Below are positions 31,866 to 42,537 of a DNA stretch of 64,000 nucleotides, piece after piece. Under the pieces are notes generated by a model. That model was not told where the DNA came from and did not search any database. It was given only the letters and a program-made list of their open reading frames with translations. The DNA is from Xanthostigma xanthostigma (taxonomy: Eukaryota; Arthropoda; Insecta; Raphidioptera; Raphidiidae), in the NCBI GenBank assembly GCA_963575645.1, contig OY754464.1, positions 65,136,948 through 65,200,947 on the forward strand, read 5' to 3'. Numbering within the stretch: the first letter of the stretch is position 1; the number at the start of each line of letters is the position of its first letter. The position numbers were made by a program, and so were the translations under genes.

Positions 31866-31878
31866 GTTAATAGTAAGT

Positions 31879-32587
31879 TTTTTTGACGTGATAACGTCTT
31901 ATAAATTGATGAATCACCAATATTATAAATTGATAAAACACCGGCTGCATGTTCGAAAAAGTGTAACGTAACGTTCCTAACGTTCCTAACGTTCCTAACG
32001 CGTAACGTTCCTAACGCGTAACGTTCCGCCTGACCCTGTGCGTGCTTTTTGCTAATTTCTCGCTCAATTCAAATCAGATCGGTTTGAAACCAGTCTTAAA
32101 CGAAAGAGGAGAACATTTTACATAGATTTCGTATAACAAAATTTGCCTAAACAGTTTTTTTATAGATACAAATTTATATAGAAAAATATTTTATACAAAT
32201 TTATATAGAAAAATAGCTGTATAAATGCAATGTTGTGTAATGCATGACGCGACGCGGTCGGTTGTCTTTGTTTGCCGTACATGGAAATTAGAAGCAAACG
32301 TATGTCTTGTCTTAACATGAAAACAGCTGCATTTCTAATGTTTAATTCAATTTTTTGACATTAGTATATTGTGAAATGCAAAGCCTGCTAAGTTAAGTAT
32401 TGGAATAACTAATTATTATTAGAACATAATACTTTGTAAGTTGCAAACGTCACTTTTGACATTTCTTATCATTCCGACACCAAGGATAAGCGGATTGAAA
32501 CCAAATTTTGGGAGGTTTAGGTTATGTATTACGGAATACGTTATCACGTAAAACTATCGTCCGTAAACCGACTTTACAGACAACCAT
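31879..32587 (-). repeat. Dispersed repeat R, copy 2
   Basis: This is the inverse of 17763-18419 with high identity. It differs by extra copies of a 'cctaacgtt' unit near 31970-32010 and by a small duplication of 'acaaatttatatagaaaaat' near 32170-32215. Confidence 0.75.
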
Positions 32588-32811
32588 TTTTTTTTAATTT
32601 ATTATTTCGTGTATTTTTATTTTTTGTTGTTGTTTTAATTAAATCAGGTGTCACAATATAGTTTAATAATTATCAATTCTCTGGAAGTGGCAATGCCAAG
32701 TTGGCGTAATGATAATACAACTCTACTATTACAATTTTATTGATAACTATGAACTTTGGATATTGCTGAATTTTTTTCTCGGTCTCACAAAGAATAACGT
32801 TTAGAATTCTA

Positions 32812-32978
32812 TGATGAAGTTAACGGGATACAAGGCTAAATTTTAAAACAATATTTATTTAATAGCACTTCATTTAATAGTCAACGTTTCGGCAAACAAT
32901 TATTGCCTTCTTCAGGACTTTAAAAATGTCTATTAAAAGTCACAAGTTAAAAACATAAATTAATTTAAAAACATGATT
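32812..32978 (-). mobile_element. PLE-like short element with hammerhead-like core and 13-bp duplication
   Basis: GTTTAGAATTCTA flanks it exactly (32799-32811 and 32979-32991). On the minus strand the centre (32921-32884) reads CTGAAGA, A, stem GGCAA/TTGCC, GAAACGTT. The rest is AT-rich, with a 3' end 'ccttgtatcccgttaac'. It is 167 bp with no coding capacity. I infer a Penelope-like terminal-repeat derivative. Confidence 0.7.
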
Positions 32979-33298
32979 GTTTAGAATTCTAGTATCAAAT
33001 ATGAAAAACCTCGTGACTAGACAAAGGTTAAATGACATAAAGACCGCATGTATACAGTATTTATGTGAAATCAGCTGTTTCTAACGGTTTATAGATTTAA
33101 AAATAAACAATCAATGACAATAAAACAGCTATCTAAAAATAGTTACTTCTATTGTTGACTTTGTGTATAAAACGCAACAGTTGCACAAATATTTCATTTG
33201 TGAATGACGCGACTTTACTTGTACGAGCATTGTTTCGTGTGTCCACTTAAAGCTGTTGCATAGTACACCTGATACGGTAGATACAGTATGAATCATGA

Positions 33299-33502
33299 GC
33301 ATTTTTATGGACGTAGAAACTACTTTTCCGATTTGAAAAAATGTTTCACCAATATTTAAAATGGACCTTCAGGATGGACATGGGCTGTATATTGTCGCGT
33401 TAAAATAAAAGCGCCTTTCTTGTAAACCAATTTTACAACAAACGTCGACGAGAAAAACAATGGCAATCTACAAATTCGAACGAAACCGGACCGATCCGCC
33501 AG
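33299..33502 (+). mobile_element. Helitron-like element, family B, copy 3, partial
   Basis: It matches the inside and 3' end of family B ('caccaatatttaaaatgg', 'ttgtcgcgttaaaataaaa', 'acggcaatc'-like spacing) and ends 'gatccgccag', a mutated CTAG. The 5' start is lost. Confidence 0.55.
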
Positions 33503-33734
33503 TATTTAAATAAACGAGGTTTTCGAAAACCACAAAATATAAAACCGCGTATTCGTTGGAACAAATTTGTCCGCACAAAAGGGTTACGCTCTCACATGTG
33601 ATTTAGCAAATATTTTTGAGAATTTTCTGGAATCTCATTGCGGAATAAAAAAAAGTTCAAAAGCGTAAATTAAACGTTTTTTTCAACTTTATGTTCCGTA
33701 AATTTGTTTCGAATCTCGATAACGATTTTTTATT

Positions 33735-33880
33735 CACTTGCAGTTATCCGATTGAGTTGAAATTTATCACGCATGTGTAGTTTTGAGTATAATACAATGG
33801 AATGGTAACTAGCTGACTGATCCGGCTTTCGTCCGGGTGCAAATCGCTCTTTTAATAAAGCACACTGAAAACTAAAAAAA
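33735..33880 (+). repeat. Family D fragment
   Basis: 'Ttatccgattgagttgaaat', then 'tgatccggctttcgtccggg' and 'aaagcacactgaaaac' match the repeats at 38255-38620 and 61625-62280. Confidence 0.6.
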
Positions 33881-34289
33881 AATTAAATGTTTTTTTTATG
33901 TTAATCGATTTGGTAACTAATTGAGCTAAAAAATATTAATGGGTCATCAATTTAAAGCTTTGATAATACTAAAATAAAATCGTAGGGCGCATTTAGTAGA
34001 AAACGTTCTTTTGTCTTCTTCGACCTTAATATTACTAGATGCGCCCCATGATTTTAATTTAGTCTAATCAGAGCCCCAGATTGGTGATCCATTATTATTT
34101 TCTAGCTTTTAGTACACTATCGATTGTAGGTATATTATGATTGTTTAACTTTAAAAATGTTTTACCTGTTTTTTCAATGCAATTTTGAACATTGGATCAT
34201 AGACAGTCGTACATTAATTTTTTACTTAATAATTTTTTTACAGTTTCAGAAAGAATATAAGAAAATACGATTTATATTATTCGTACACG
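33881..34289. other. No recognised feature
   Basis: AT-rich, no supported feature. Confidence 0.4.
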
Positions 34290-34881
34290 AATAAGAAATC
34301 GTTCAAATAAATAAAATTGGCGACCAATTTTTTTCAGACTAAGTACTATAATATATTGACAAAAAATAAAATTATAAATTATTAAAAGATGACGTTTCGA
34401 TCCGGATTTGAATCTTCTTCAGGTTTAAGAAATAATTTTTGATTGGGACTGTACCTACTTAATTAATTATCGAAAATTAATGAAAAATTAATAACAAACA
34501 ATTTTTTAATAAGTAGGTAGACATGGATATCTAAGTATCTAAAAATAAAGAAAAAATTCATTAAAAAACAAAATATTATTTCAAAATAATATCATAAATA
34601 TTACTTAAATTTTCCGTATCTAATTAAGCATTAAGAGAATTTTTATTGGATTTTATATAATGGGTTGTCCGATAAGTTCTTGCCGTTTTTTTAAATTAAA
34701 AAATTAGCGATCGAAATGAAATTTTTTGGTATAATGTTTTGTGTTATTCGAAAGAGAATTTTTCGCTCTACAAGAAAGTCTATTTAGTTTTTTTGTTTGG
34801 ATTCATTTTTGTTAATTTTTAGAGCATTTAAATGGAGTGTCAAGTCGACAAAAACGAGCATTTTCGACACCACCTTCTTTT

Positions 34882-36361
34882 GGTTCCACCACGAAATCTC
34901 CCCGGACAAAATCTCCCCGACAAAATCTCCCCGACAAAATCTCCCCACGACAAAATCTCCCCACGACAAAATCCCCCCCCGTCAAAATCTCCCCACGACT
35001 TAATCTCCCCATTTGCCCCTTCCCGTTTCACTTCGAGACAATTCGCATACCCGTTTATCGTTCTCCCCGGAATTGTTTTTTTAAAAACTCCACATTTGCC
35101 CCTTCCCGTTTCACTGCGAAACAATTCGCATACCCGTTTATCGTTCTCCCCGGAATTGTTTTTTTAAAAACTCCACATTTGCCCCTTCCCGTTTCACTGC
35201 GAGACAATTCGCATACCCGTTTATCGTTCTCCCCGGAATTGTTTTTTTAAAAACTCCACATTTGCCCCTTCCCGTTTCACTGCGAGACAATTCGCATACC
35301 CGTTTATCGTTCTCCCCTGAATTGTTTTTTTAAAAACTCCACATTTGCCCCTTCCCGTTTCACTGCGAGACAATTCGCATACCCGTTTATCGTTCTCCCC
35401 GGAATTGTTTTTTTAAAAACTCCACATTTGCCCCTTCCCGTTTCACTGCGAGACAATTCGCATACCCGTTTATCGTTCTCCCCGGAATTGTTTTTTTAAA
35501 AACTCCACATTTGCCCCTTCCCGTTTCACTGCGAGACAATTCGCATACCCGTTTATCGTTCTCCTCGGAATTGTTTTTTTAAAAACTCCACATTTGCCCC
35601 TTCCCGTTTCACTGCGAGACAATTCGCATACCCGTTTATCGTTCTCCCCGGAATTGTTTTTTTAAAAACTCCACATTTGCCCCTTCCCGTTTCACTGCGA
35701 GACAATTCGCATACCCGTTTATCGTTCTCCCCGGAATTGTTTTTTAAAAAACTCCACATTTGCCCCTTCCCGTTTCACTGCGAGACAATTCGCATACCCG
35801 TTTATCGTTCTCCTCGGAATTGTTTTTTTAAAAACTCCACATTTGCCCCTTCCCGTTTCACTGCGAGACAATTCGCATACCCGTTTATCGTTCTCCCCGG
35901 AATTGTTTTTTAAAAAACTCCACATTTGCCCCTTCCCGTTTCACTGCGAGACAATTCGCATACCCGTTTATCGTTCTCCTCGGAATTGTTTTTTTAAAAA
36001 CTTCAAATTTGCCCCTTCACGTTTCACTGCGAGACAATTCACATACCCGTTTATCGTTCTCCCCGGAATTCTTGTACATGTAAACACTTAATGAGCATAA
36101 AATAATTTACAACAGCTATATCTATGTCACTACAGATGGCATCAAATGACAATTTCGTTTAAATTTCTACATTATCAACTATCAACATGTTTTGATAGAA
36201 AATTAATGTTATAATCAATAAAATTTTATCGTGGGGAGATTAAGTCGTGGGGAGATTTTGACGGGGGGAGATTTTGTCGTGGGGAGATTTTGTCGCGGGG
36301 AGATTTTAGAGGGGAGATTTTGTCGGGGAGATTTTTTCCGGGGAGATTATGTCGTGTCACC
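34882..36361. mobile_element. Foldback element with 9-bp target duplication
   Basis: CCTTCTTTT flanks the element at 34873-34881 and 36362-36370. The ends are long inverted repeats built of short 'acaaaatctccccacg' units (about 34890-35010 and 36230-36355). The interior is an 83-bp tandem array plus about 160 unique bases. The duplication length is certain because excision restores the mariner reading frame. Long inverted repeats made of tandem subunits with 9-bp duplications recall Drosophila Foldback elements and MULE-type transposons. There is no transposase. Confidence 0.8.
35012..36072. repeat. Thirteen-copy 83-bp tandem array
   Basis: Units start 'tttgccccttcccgtttcac' at 35012, 35094 and every 83 bases to 36007. 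Most differ at only a few bases. Each ends with 'ggaattgttttttta'. The reading frames crossing it are not conserved as protein, since 83 is not a multiple of 3. It lies wholly inside the foldback element. Confidence 0.95.
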
Positions 36362-36618
36362 CCTTCTTTTTGCGTTTAACCGAGGTGCCAAAGCCACGGA
36401 AGCTGCTAGAGAGATTTGTGCCGTATACGGAGAGGGTTCCATAGCTGAAAGAAAAACAAGCGACCCCGCGAGCGAAGCAAGATCTTCATCCACGGAAGAC
36501 AATGTTGTGTGTATTAATTTAAAAAAACGGCAAGAACTTATCGGACAACCCAATATAATTTTATTTATTTGAAGAGTTCTATTCAGACGTTAATCAAAGA
36601 TTTGAATAAGAATTAATA

Positions 36619-37115
36619 GTGTTTACATATAAAAAATTATTAAATTCTGATATGTACGGACAACTAGTAATTGTTTTTCTACTATATTGGGTCCTTTATA
36701 GTTTATAAATCTATACTCTGTAGTCTATAGTCTATACTTTGCTTCGTGTGTATGTTTACCAACTCTAAATATCGATTCTCATTCAAAACAGTAAACGAGC
36801 ATCATTACAGTCATAGGTCATTAAATCTTTGACGTCATCGCTGTATTTCAATTTTATAAATAATAAACGACTTCATATATGCACCGAATATACTCAAAAG
36901 ACCAATAATTTGCTTAGATTAAACTGTTTTATTGTTAGACAAAAAAAAAAATACTATAGTCATTTCTTGAACAATTAAATAATTAAGTTTATTTAAAAAA
37001 ATTAAATTATATCGAGTTGGGGAACTTACTATCTCTAATGAACAAAATCTTTATATTTAAAAATAATTTTTTACTTTTTAGTGCACATTGCTATAAAGGA
37101 GTGTTTTTTTAGTTT
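36619..37115. other. No recognised feature
   Basis: AT-rich, with no gene or bounded element seen. Confidence 0.45.
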
Positions 37116-37123
37116 GTCTAAAC

Positions 37124-37331
37124 CAGGCATGTCAAACTTATATGATATTGCAGGCCACATTATCTATTTTGTACGAAGTTGTTTTTAATGTTGAACAAAT
37201 TAATAAAATACGATTGTTAGAATGATTATATTATTATAGACTTAATGTTCTTATAATGTCTCGGCGGGCCGCAATCTATGTATTCGCGGGCCGCAATCTA
37301 TGTATTCGGGCCGCGTGTTTGACCTCACTAC
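37124..37331. mobile_element. hAT-like MITE 3
   Basis: It starts CAGGCATGTCAAACTT and ends 'cgtgtttgacctcacta'. The 'gggccgcaatctatgtattcg' block is duplicated internally near 37268-37312. No 8-bp duplication is preserved. Confidence 0.5.
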
Positions 37332-37377
37332 AAATTATAGTTTACATTCTAAACTATATATTCAAAGCAGTGGCTCG

Positions 37378-37860
37378 TCAAGCCGGTATTGGACAGGCAA
37401 CCGGATGGCGAGTGGTAATCTGGGCCTTTGAGTGGTACAGAGCCCCCTGGTAGCGGCCAAAGTGACCCCAAATGGACAGGGGCGGTGATATGAGGGTGAA
37501 GCAAAATCGAAAAATTTTTGAAAAGGCAACCGGATAAAAATGCGGTAGCATTGAACGAAATACCCTAATTATATAACAAAATTTTTTTGCCAGCCGAAAC
37601 ACGCGGGCCGTTTTTGCACTAGCAAATAAAAAAAAAAAAGTGAAAAGGCAACCGCTTCAAAATTAGTGAGCATACTTATTGACACCATCAAACGTTGGGA
37701 AAAAATTGCCATCCGATTTTGATGGGCAGTTCCGGAGAAACAACCCCTCAAAGTCGCCGGAAAACCCTGTTTTTCGATTGTATCAACAATAAGTAAAAAA
37801 ACACACTAAAAATTGTTCAAATCGGATGGAATTCGAAATTTATACTGTCCTAAGTAGGTA
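37378..37860. repeat. Region with repeated AGGCAACCG motifs, unclassified
   Basis: 'Aggcaaccgg' occurs at about 37394, 37522 and 37646, and 'gccaaccgattt' near 37882. The region is GC-richer than its surroundings. It looks like a diverged repeat with no identified ends. Confidence 0.35.
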
Positions 37861-37898
37861 CCAATAATGCTGTGTATCAATGCCAACCGATTTCGATT

Positions 37899-38117
37899 AA
37901 ATTAACCCCTATTTAGCCACCTCCCAAACCTCATAAAAATAACAATAATGCTTTACGCTGCAAAAAATTGTTGAAAATCATTTTCATGCACAGACCTTTT
38001 AAAAGTCCAAGCAGTCGTTAAATATTCATTGAAAAGGATTTTCAACAATTTTTTGCAACGTATGGCATTAATGCCATTTTCATGAGGTTTGGTGGTTGGC
38101 TAAATAGGGGTTAATTT
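37899..38117. repeat. Large hairpin with about 87-bp arms
   Basis: Arms 37899-37985 and 38031-38117 are inverted ('ttaacccctatttagccacc', 'gcaaaaaattgttgaaaatc'). The loop is about 45 bases. It is probably a MITE, but the ends are unproven. Confidence 0.65.
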
Positions 38118-38254
38118 AATTTTGGTATATGTACAGGTCGCGTAAAAACGTTCCATTTATCCGTAACGCCAAATCACCGAATTTGCCGCTTCGAGAAATT
38201 TACATCTACGGTGATTACCAAGTGCTCAGCAAAATAAGCACTTTGCGTAATTAG

Positions 38255-38620
38255 TTTCTTACAAGCTTTTATTTAGTTTCACCTGTCCCGGTGTCTGTCT
38301 GAAATCAATTTGACTCACTTCCCGATTTCCGATTAAGATGAAATTTTGCATTCGTAGGTAGTTCCTATGACAATACAATATTATAATAACTAATTGACCG
38401 GTCCGGCTTTCGCCCGGATGCAAATCACACTTTTAGTAAAGCACACTAAAAATTTAAAAATGAAAGAGATAAAAAAGCTTTTTAAGTTAAATGGTTTTGA
38501 GTTCGGATGACAACACAATATTATAATAACTAACTGATTGGTCCGGCTTTCGTCCGGATGCAATTCACACTTTGAATAAATCACACTTAAAACTTAATAA
38601 TAAAATTAATATTGAAAAAA
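38255..38620 (+). repeat. Family D, two tandem units
   Basis: It begins 'caagcttttatttagtttca' and 'cctgtcccggtgtctgtctg'. Then 'acaatattataataactaa' followed by 'ggtccggctttcg(c/t)ccgg' occurs twice (38370-38425 and 38510-38570). It belongs to the same family as 61625-62280. Confidence 0.65.
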
Positions 38621-38680
38621 CATTTTTGAGAACAAACTTTAATTTAAATGCTCCAAAACGATGAAAATAAACGTTAACTT

Positions 38681-38897
38681 AAATCAAACCCAACCATTCA
38701 TTACATTATACAATTTATATGATATAAAAGCTTTCCTGTACAAATAAACAAGAATAAAATATGTACCTTGATCTTGACACAAGTAATTCTAAGAAAAAAT
38801 GTATGTATTTCCTTAAATAAATTTTCACAGGAAAATCTCGTGACAAGCTTTTATATCATATAAATTGTATAATGTAATAAATGGCGGGGTTTGATTT
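38681..38897. repeat. Hairpin with about 50-bp arms
   Basis: Arms 38681-38733 and 38847-38897 are inverted ('attatacaatttatatgata', 'taaaagctt'). The loop of about 110 bases is unique. Confidence 0.6.
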
Positions 38898-39576
38898 AAT
38901 TTAGAGTTTATTTTCTTCTTTTTAGAGTATTTAAATAAAAGCTTGATTTAAAAATGTTTTTTTACTATTAATTTTATTTTATTTGTTATTCTGCTAAAGA
39001 AAGTGACTACCTGCAGAGCATCGTAAACATTAGTGATTTATAAATGTTGTTATCACTGTGGTTATGTAATAACAGTGATTATAGAACGCAAATAGTAGAA
39101 TATGGCTAATTATGTGCAATCGTTAATAGTAGATAATAGTAATAATATTTTAAATCTCAAAAGGACTATTACTTAGTACGAAAAGAAACAATGTTTTATT
39201 TTCTGTCCTTTTGATGATTCTGCGTATTTCGAATACGTGTACCGAAGTATTAAATGCATCTTAGTAGCTATGCAAACACATATATTTTACTTTTGCAGCT
39301 GAGATAACAATATTAATGGCTTACTTAACTGCAGTTCGAACAAAACTTCCATCCAATCAACTTTGTTATATGTTCTGTCATAAATTATACATTGATAAGA
39401 GATACAGCTTTATATGCCAATAAATCACTGCTGCAAACATCTGACATCAGAATTGGAATTTTTACATTTTAACTACACTGGCGAACAAAAAAATCGACTC
39501 ACCGTTATGAACAGGAAAACGCAATTGTTAAATAAGTTGTTAAAATAGTTGCCTGCATTTTAAAAATAAACAAAAC
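38898..39576. other. No recognised feature
   Basis: AT-rich, with no gene or bounded repeat. Confidence 0.45.
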
Positions 39577-40024
39577 ACGTCTTTGTACCCCCCTAAAACC
39601 TCCATAAGTGAGGAACAGAAACCTCTATAAGAGAAGGACGTTTTTCACTCAGAGACTACTACTTGCCTGTAGCCTCTATAAGCGATAGTCGAACGTATTA
39701 ATAGTTCCACGAAATTTAATAATGAGTCATTAAAACAGAAACACAGAAGAAATTAACGAATTTCTTTAAGTAAATATTAGTGTAAGATTTTTTGTTTTCT
39801 TTTTTTAGCATCTAAATTATTATTTATATCGAATTAATTATCTATGTCGAATAATACATAGGTAGGTACATGTTTATCACTACATATCTGCTGTAATTTT
39901 GTAGACCTCTATAAGTGAGAAAGGCCACTCCTGTACCTCTTAGAAACCCGGGTTAGTGAAAAACCTCCATAAGCGAAAAAGAGACTGCGGTCTCTTGAAC
40001 TCTTGCTTATCCAGGTTCGACTCT
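39577..40024. mobile_element. pogo-type MITE 2, left end lost
   Basis: It matches 16312-16691 ('aacgtattaatagttccacg', 'ataagcgatagtcgaacg', 'ttgcttatccaggttcgact'). The right terminus is present; the left CAGTC end is missing. Confidence 0.65.
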
Positions 40025-40121
40025 ATTTAAAATGTTGTGTTAATTAATTTTAAAATGTATGACATTAATTTACAAGTAACTCAGAATTAGAGTATAAAAA
40101 AAATGTTTTGAGAATTGCTAT

Positions 40122-40615
40122 TGTAACAAAACTGTTGTAGTCCGTGGTGGAAATTATTTATTTTTACAATAATAAAATAAAAGACTAAGTAACAGAGAAT
40201 ATAGTCACTAAATTATCTACACAAAATATTTACAACACAGGAACACAACACAAACTTTATCAGGACACTTGTCTATTAACTATAAGTCACTTATGTAAAA
40301 CCAGATTTATATAATTGCACTCACTAAAGTTTATTTATCTTCACTGTATAACTGAAGAACTTATGTCGTAATGCCAGAGCACTCGTATCGACACATGAAC
40401 AACACGGATAACCGACTAACTGACCCAAACACTCCGCTCTCATTTTATAGCTTCGTCCCACGCTTTTCGAATGTTCTTGAAGTACCGAGATTCCTTCTTT
40501 TACATGTATTGGTTTCTCCAGGCTATTCTAAAAAGGTCGGGTCTTTACCTGCTTTCGATTGTTATATTGTTGTCGTTACTAGAAGATTCCTACAGAATCC
40601 ATAGTCGTCCCAACA
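40122..40615 (-). mobile_element. LTR-like unit 1
   Basis: On the minus strand it opens TGTTGGGACGACTATGG and closes 'caacagttttgttaca'. A TATA box (ctataaaatg, near 40445) and an AATAAA signal (near 40335) lie in LTR order. The flanking 5-mers do not match and there is no internal gag-pol, so a solo or rearranged LTR is the best reading. Confidence 0.5.
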
Positions 40616-41594
40616 AGGGGCACGCAACATTATATATTATATATATTTCCCATTTCTGACAAACCCTCTCACTCCTGATAAATTGTTTTATATATCCCTA
40701 ATTTATTTCTTGTATCAAGATGGAAATAAATTTGAAATAAATAATATCGACTTTGTACAAACTTTATTTATAAATATTTAAAAATCCAAACTTGACTCTC
40801 AACGCTCCACTGACAACATTTAACTTACAACTTACACTTCCAACTATTTTATCATATTTTAAAAATCATCTTCACTCATTCAATCCATTCAATGACCAAT
40901 TACATTCAGATACTTTTTAACTGTAATTTTCTCTGCCGCCAGTTATGCTAAAACACGTTGCAGTAGTCAACCGTTCGGAGATATTAATCCTTAGAACATA
41001 AATATTTTTAATTACTTTAGCGTAACAATTTTAAAGCAGTTAATCACGTGAAGTGTTCAACTGTCAACCCAAAAAATTTTAAATTTTAACACTTGGCTCG
41101 ACTGCACATGTAATCTATTCTTCTTGTTTCTAAGAAATAGGTACCCTTAGTGTAAACGCATTTTAAAAATCATAACAGAATTATTCAGAAGCTTTTTCTA
41201 TACTTATTAAAAAAAAATTCAAGTATGTATTTTTTTATATCAAACTTTTTGAAGGCACCGTATAAATGTTCGCGGATCACGCCTATATGTGAAACAGTCA
41301 ATTATACTTTCAAACTTTATAAGGTTACAAAGTTAAAAATAGCTATTTATTATGAAAACTAATGATATCAATTATGCTATCAAAATAGTAGCACTAAAAC
41401 CTTAAAAACTAAAAAAAACTACTTTTTTTATTATCGTAATTTAAGTTGGTAAAACTGACGATGTCTGATTTATGAAATATCCAGGGCTGTACATATACTT
41501 TGATTGCTTTTTCGTTTCAGTCATTTCAGCACAAATATTTCAAAAAAAAAAAAACTAAAAAAATGAAAACTCTGACTGCGTCTAACACAAAATA
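40616..41594. other. No recognised feature
   Basis: No gene, RNA or bounded element could be supported. Confidence 0.45.
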
Positions 41595-41935
41595 GTCAGA
41601 GTGCCCGTCGGCAAAAATTTTACTGACACATACTCTCCCTAAACTTTGTATATGACTTCATTAGGCCTAGTCTGACACCTATTTCCTCTATGACTTTTCT
41701 TGATTTTGGGGCGTTTTCCCTCTAAATTTTCCGAAAGATGTCGTTTTGACGACATTTAAAAATTTATAGATACTGTTTGTTTTTTTAATTGGATAGCTTA
41801 AAAACTTCAACAAAACGCTAAAATAATGTTCTCTGACAATTAATAACATGAACCATTTAAAATGTCGGACACCTCGAATATTCGACATATTCGAGGTGTC
41901 AGACATTTTACATGGTTCATGTTATGTTTTGTGTT
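41595..41935 (-). repeat. Dispersed repeat Q, copy 2
   Basis: It is the inverse of 8521-8833. The palindrome at 41845-41923 is longer than in copy 1 ('aacatgaacca' arms added) but has mismatches at its centre. Confidence 0.6.
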
Positions 41936-42379
41936 TTTGTGTTAGACGGTCAGATTTTTTTAATGTTGCACTTTTTAGTTTTTTAAACAATTTGTTATTA
42001 CAGCTCGTATTTAAGTTACATAAATATTTTTTCAAATCTACTCATCAAGACGTTTAATTGGTACCCATCTTAATAATATTTTTTATATATATTTTTATAT
42101 CCTAGGACACTCAGAGGGTCAACACGATTCTAGCGATACCTCTTTTGTCAAAATCGGTCGATTCGTTCCAACTCTAGAGGCTGCCATCTTTGTGCCAGTG
42201 GTTTTGATCTCCCCTTAGTGGTAATTTTCTGGTTTCTAGAATTCCGTAGTCAAATGGCAAAAAGACGAAATCCTTTAAAAATTCGTCACTTCCGTTTGTC
42301 TGTCACGCATGTTATACCTTTATAACTTCGCCATTTTTTTTCTGACAGCGCTGTGTGCGGCTATTTTGCAATTATTTGG
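41936..42379. other. No recognised feature
   Basis: No supported gene or repeat. Confidence 0.4.
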
Positions 42380-42387
42380 GTTGCTTC

Positions 42388-42537
42388 CAGTGGCGTAACT
42401 ATATACCATTTTACTAAATGTTGTAATAATAAAAGTTAGGATTCTCCTGTGTTTACGGCCATCTCGGGCCGGACATCCCCTCCGGCCGCAGGCCCGTGGT
42501 ATTTTTCCCGCCCTGCCACCCTATTGTTACGCTACTG
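42388..42537. mobile_element. hAT-type MITE 4
   Basis: CAGTGGCGTAACTAT and the inverted end 'attgttacgctactg' bound 150 bp, with an internal 'cgggccgg...ccggccgc' GC-rich hairpin. The flanking octamers share only some bases (GTTGCTTC versus GTTCTCTG), so the duplication is decayed or absent. Confidence 0.6.

Larger units (their letters stand above)
34832..36450 (+). pseudogene. Mariner transposase N-terminus, split by the foldback element
   Basis: The start ATG at 34832 opens 'MECQVDKNEHFRH'. The frame is broken at 34882 by the foldback insertion and resumes after 36371 with 'FNRGAKATEAAREI' and 'VYGEGSIAERK', the helix-turn-helix DNA-binding region of mariner transposases. Excising 34882-36370 (element plus one 9-bp repeat) rejoins the frame exactly. 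Beyond 'SIAERK' the rest of the transposase, including the DDD catalytic region, is deleted. A short out-of-family stretch runs to the right terminal repeat. Confidence 0.75.
34660..36553 (+). mobile_element. Mariner transposon, internally deleted, carrying a foldback insertion
   Basis: The terminal inverted repeats are TGGGTTGTCCGATAAGTTCT and its inverse (36533-36552), and TA flanks both sides (34658-34659 and 36554-36555). Near both ends the interior has 'cttgccgttttttta' mirrored. The coding part is a short N-terminal piece of transposase, so the element cannot move by itself. Confidence 0.8.
34304..36604 (+). mobile_element. Palindromic PLE-like element, copy c, carrying a mariner insertion
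   Basis: The left arm starts CAAATAAATAAAATTGGC and the right end is the family tail 'gttaatcaaagatttg' (36589-36604). The flanks 34290-34303 and 36605-36618 are similar (AATAAGAA shared) but diverged. On the minus strand 34423-34389 reads CTGAAGA, A, stem GATTC/GGATC, GAAACGTC. The mariner at 34660-36553 sits inside near the right end. Confidence 0.65.

Noticed and set aside
34837-35250. Overlapping open frames across the 83-bp array and foldback end
   Set aside because: Open in several frames on both strands only because the repeat lacks stops. The period is not a multiple of three, and no protein-like composition is kept.
35012-36072. Regular repeats that might suggest a CRISPR array
   Set aside because: Units are contiguous at 83 bp with no unique spacers, in an insect-like genome and inside a foldback transposon.
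36231-36572. A 113-residue open frame
   Set aside because: Its first third is foldback inverted repeat. Only the middle 'FNRGAKATEAAREI' segment is real mariner sequence, so it is a chance fusion.
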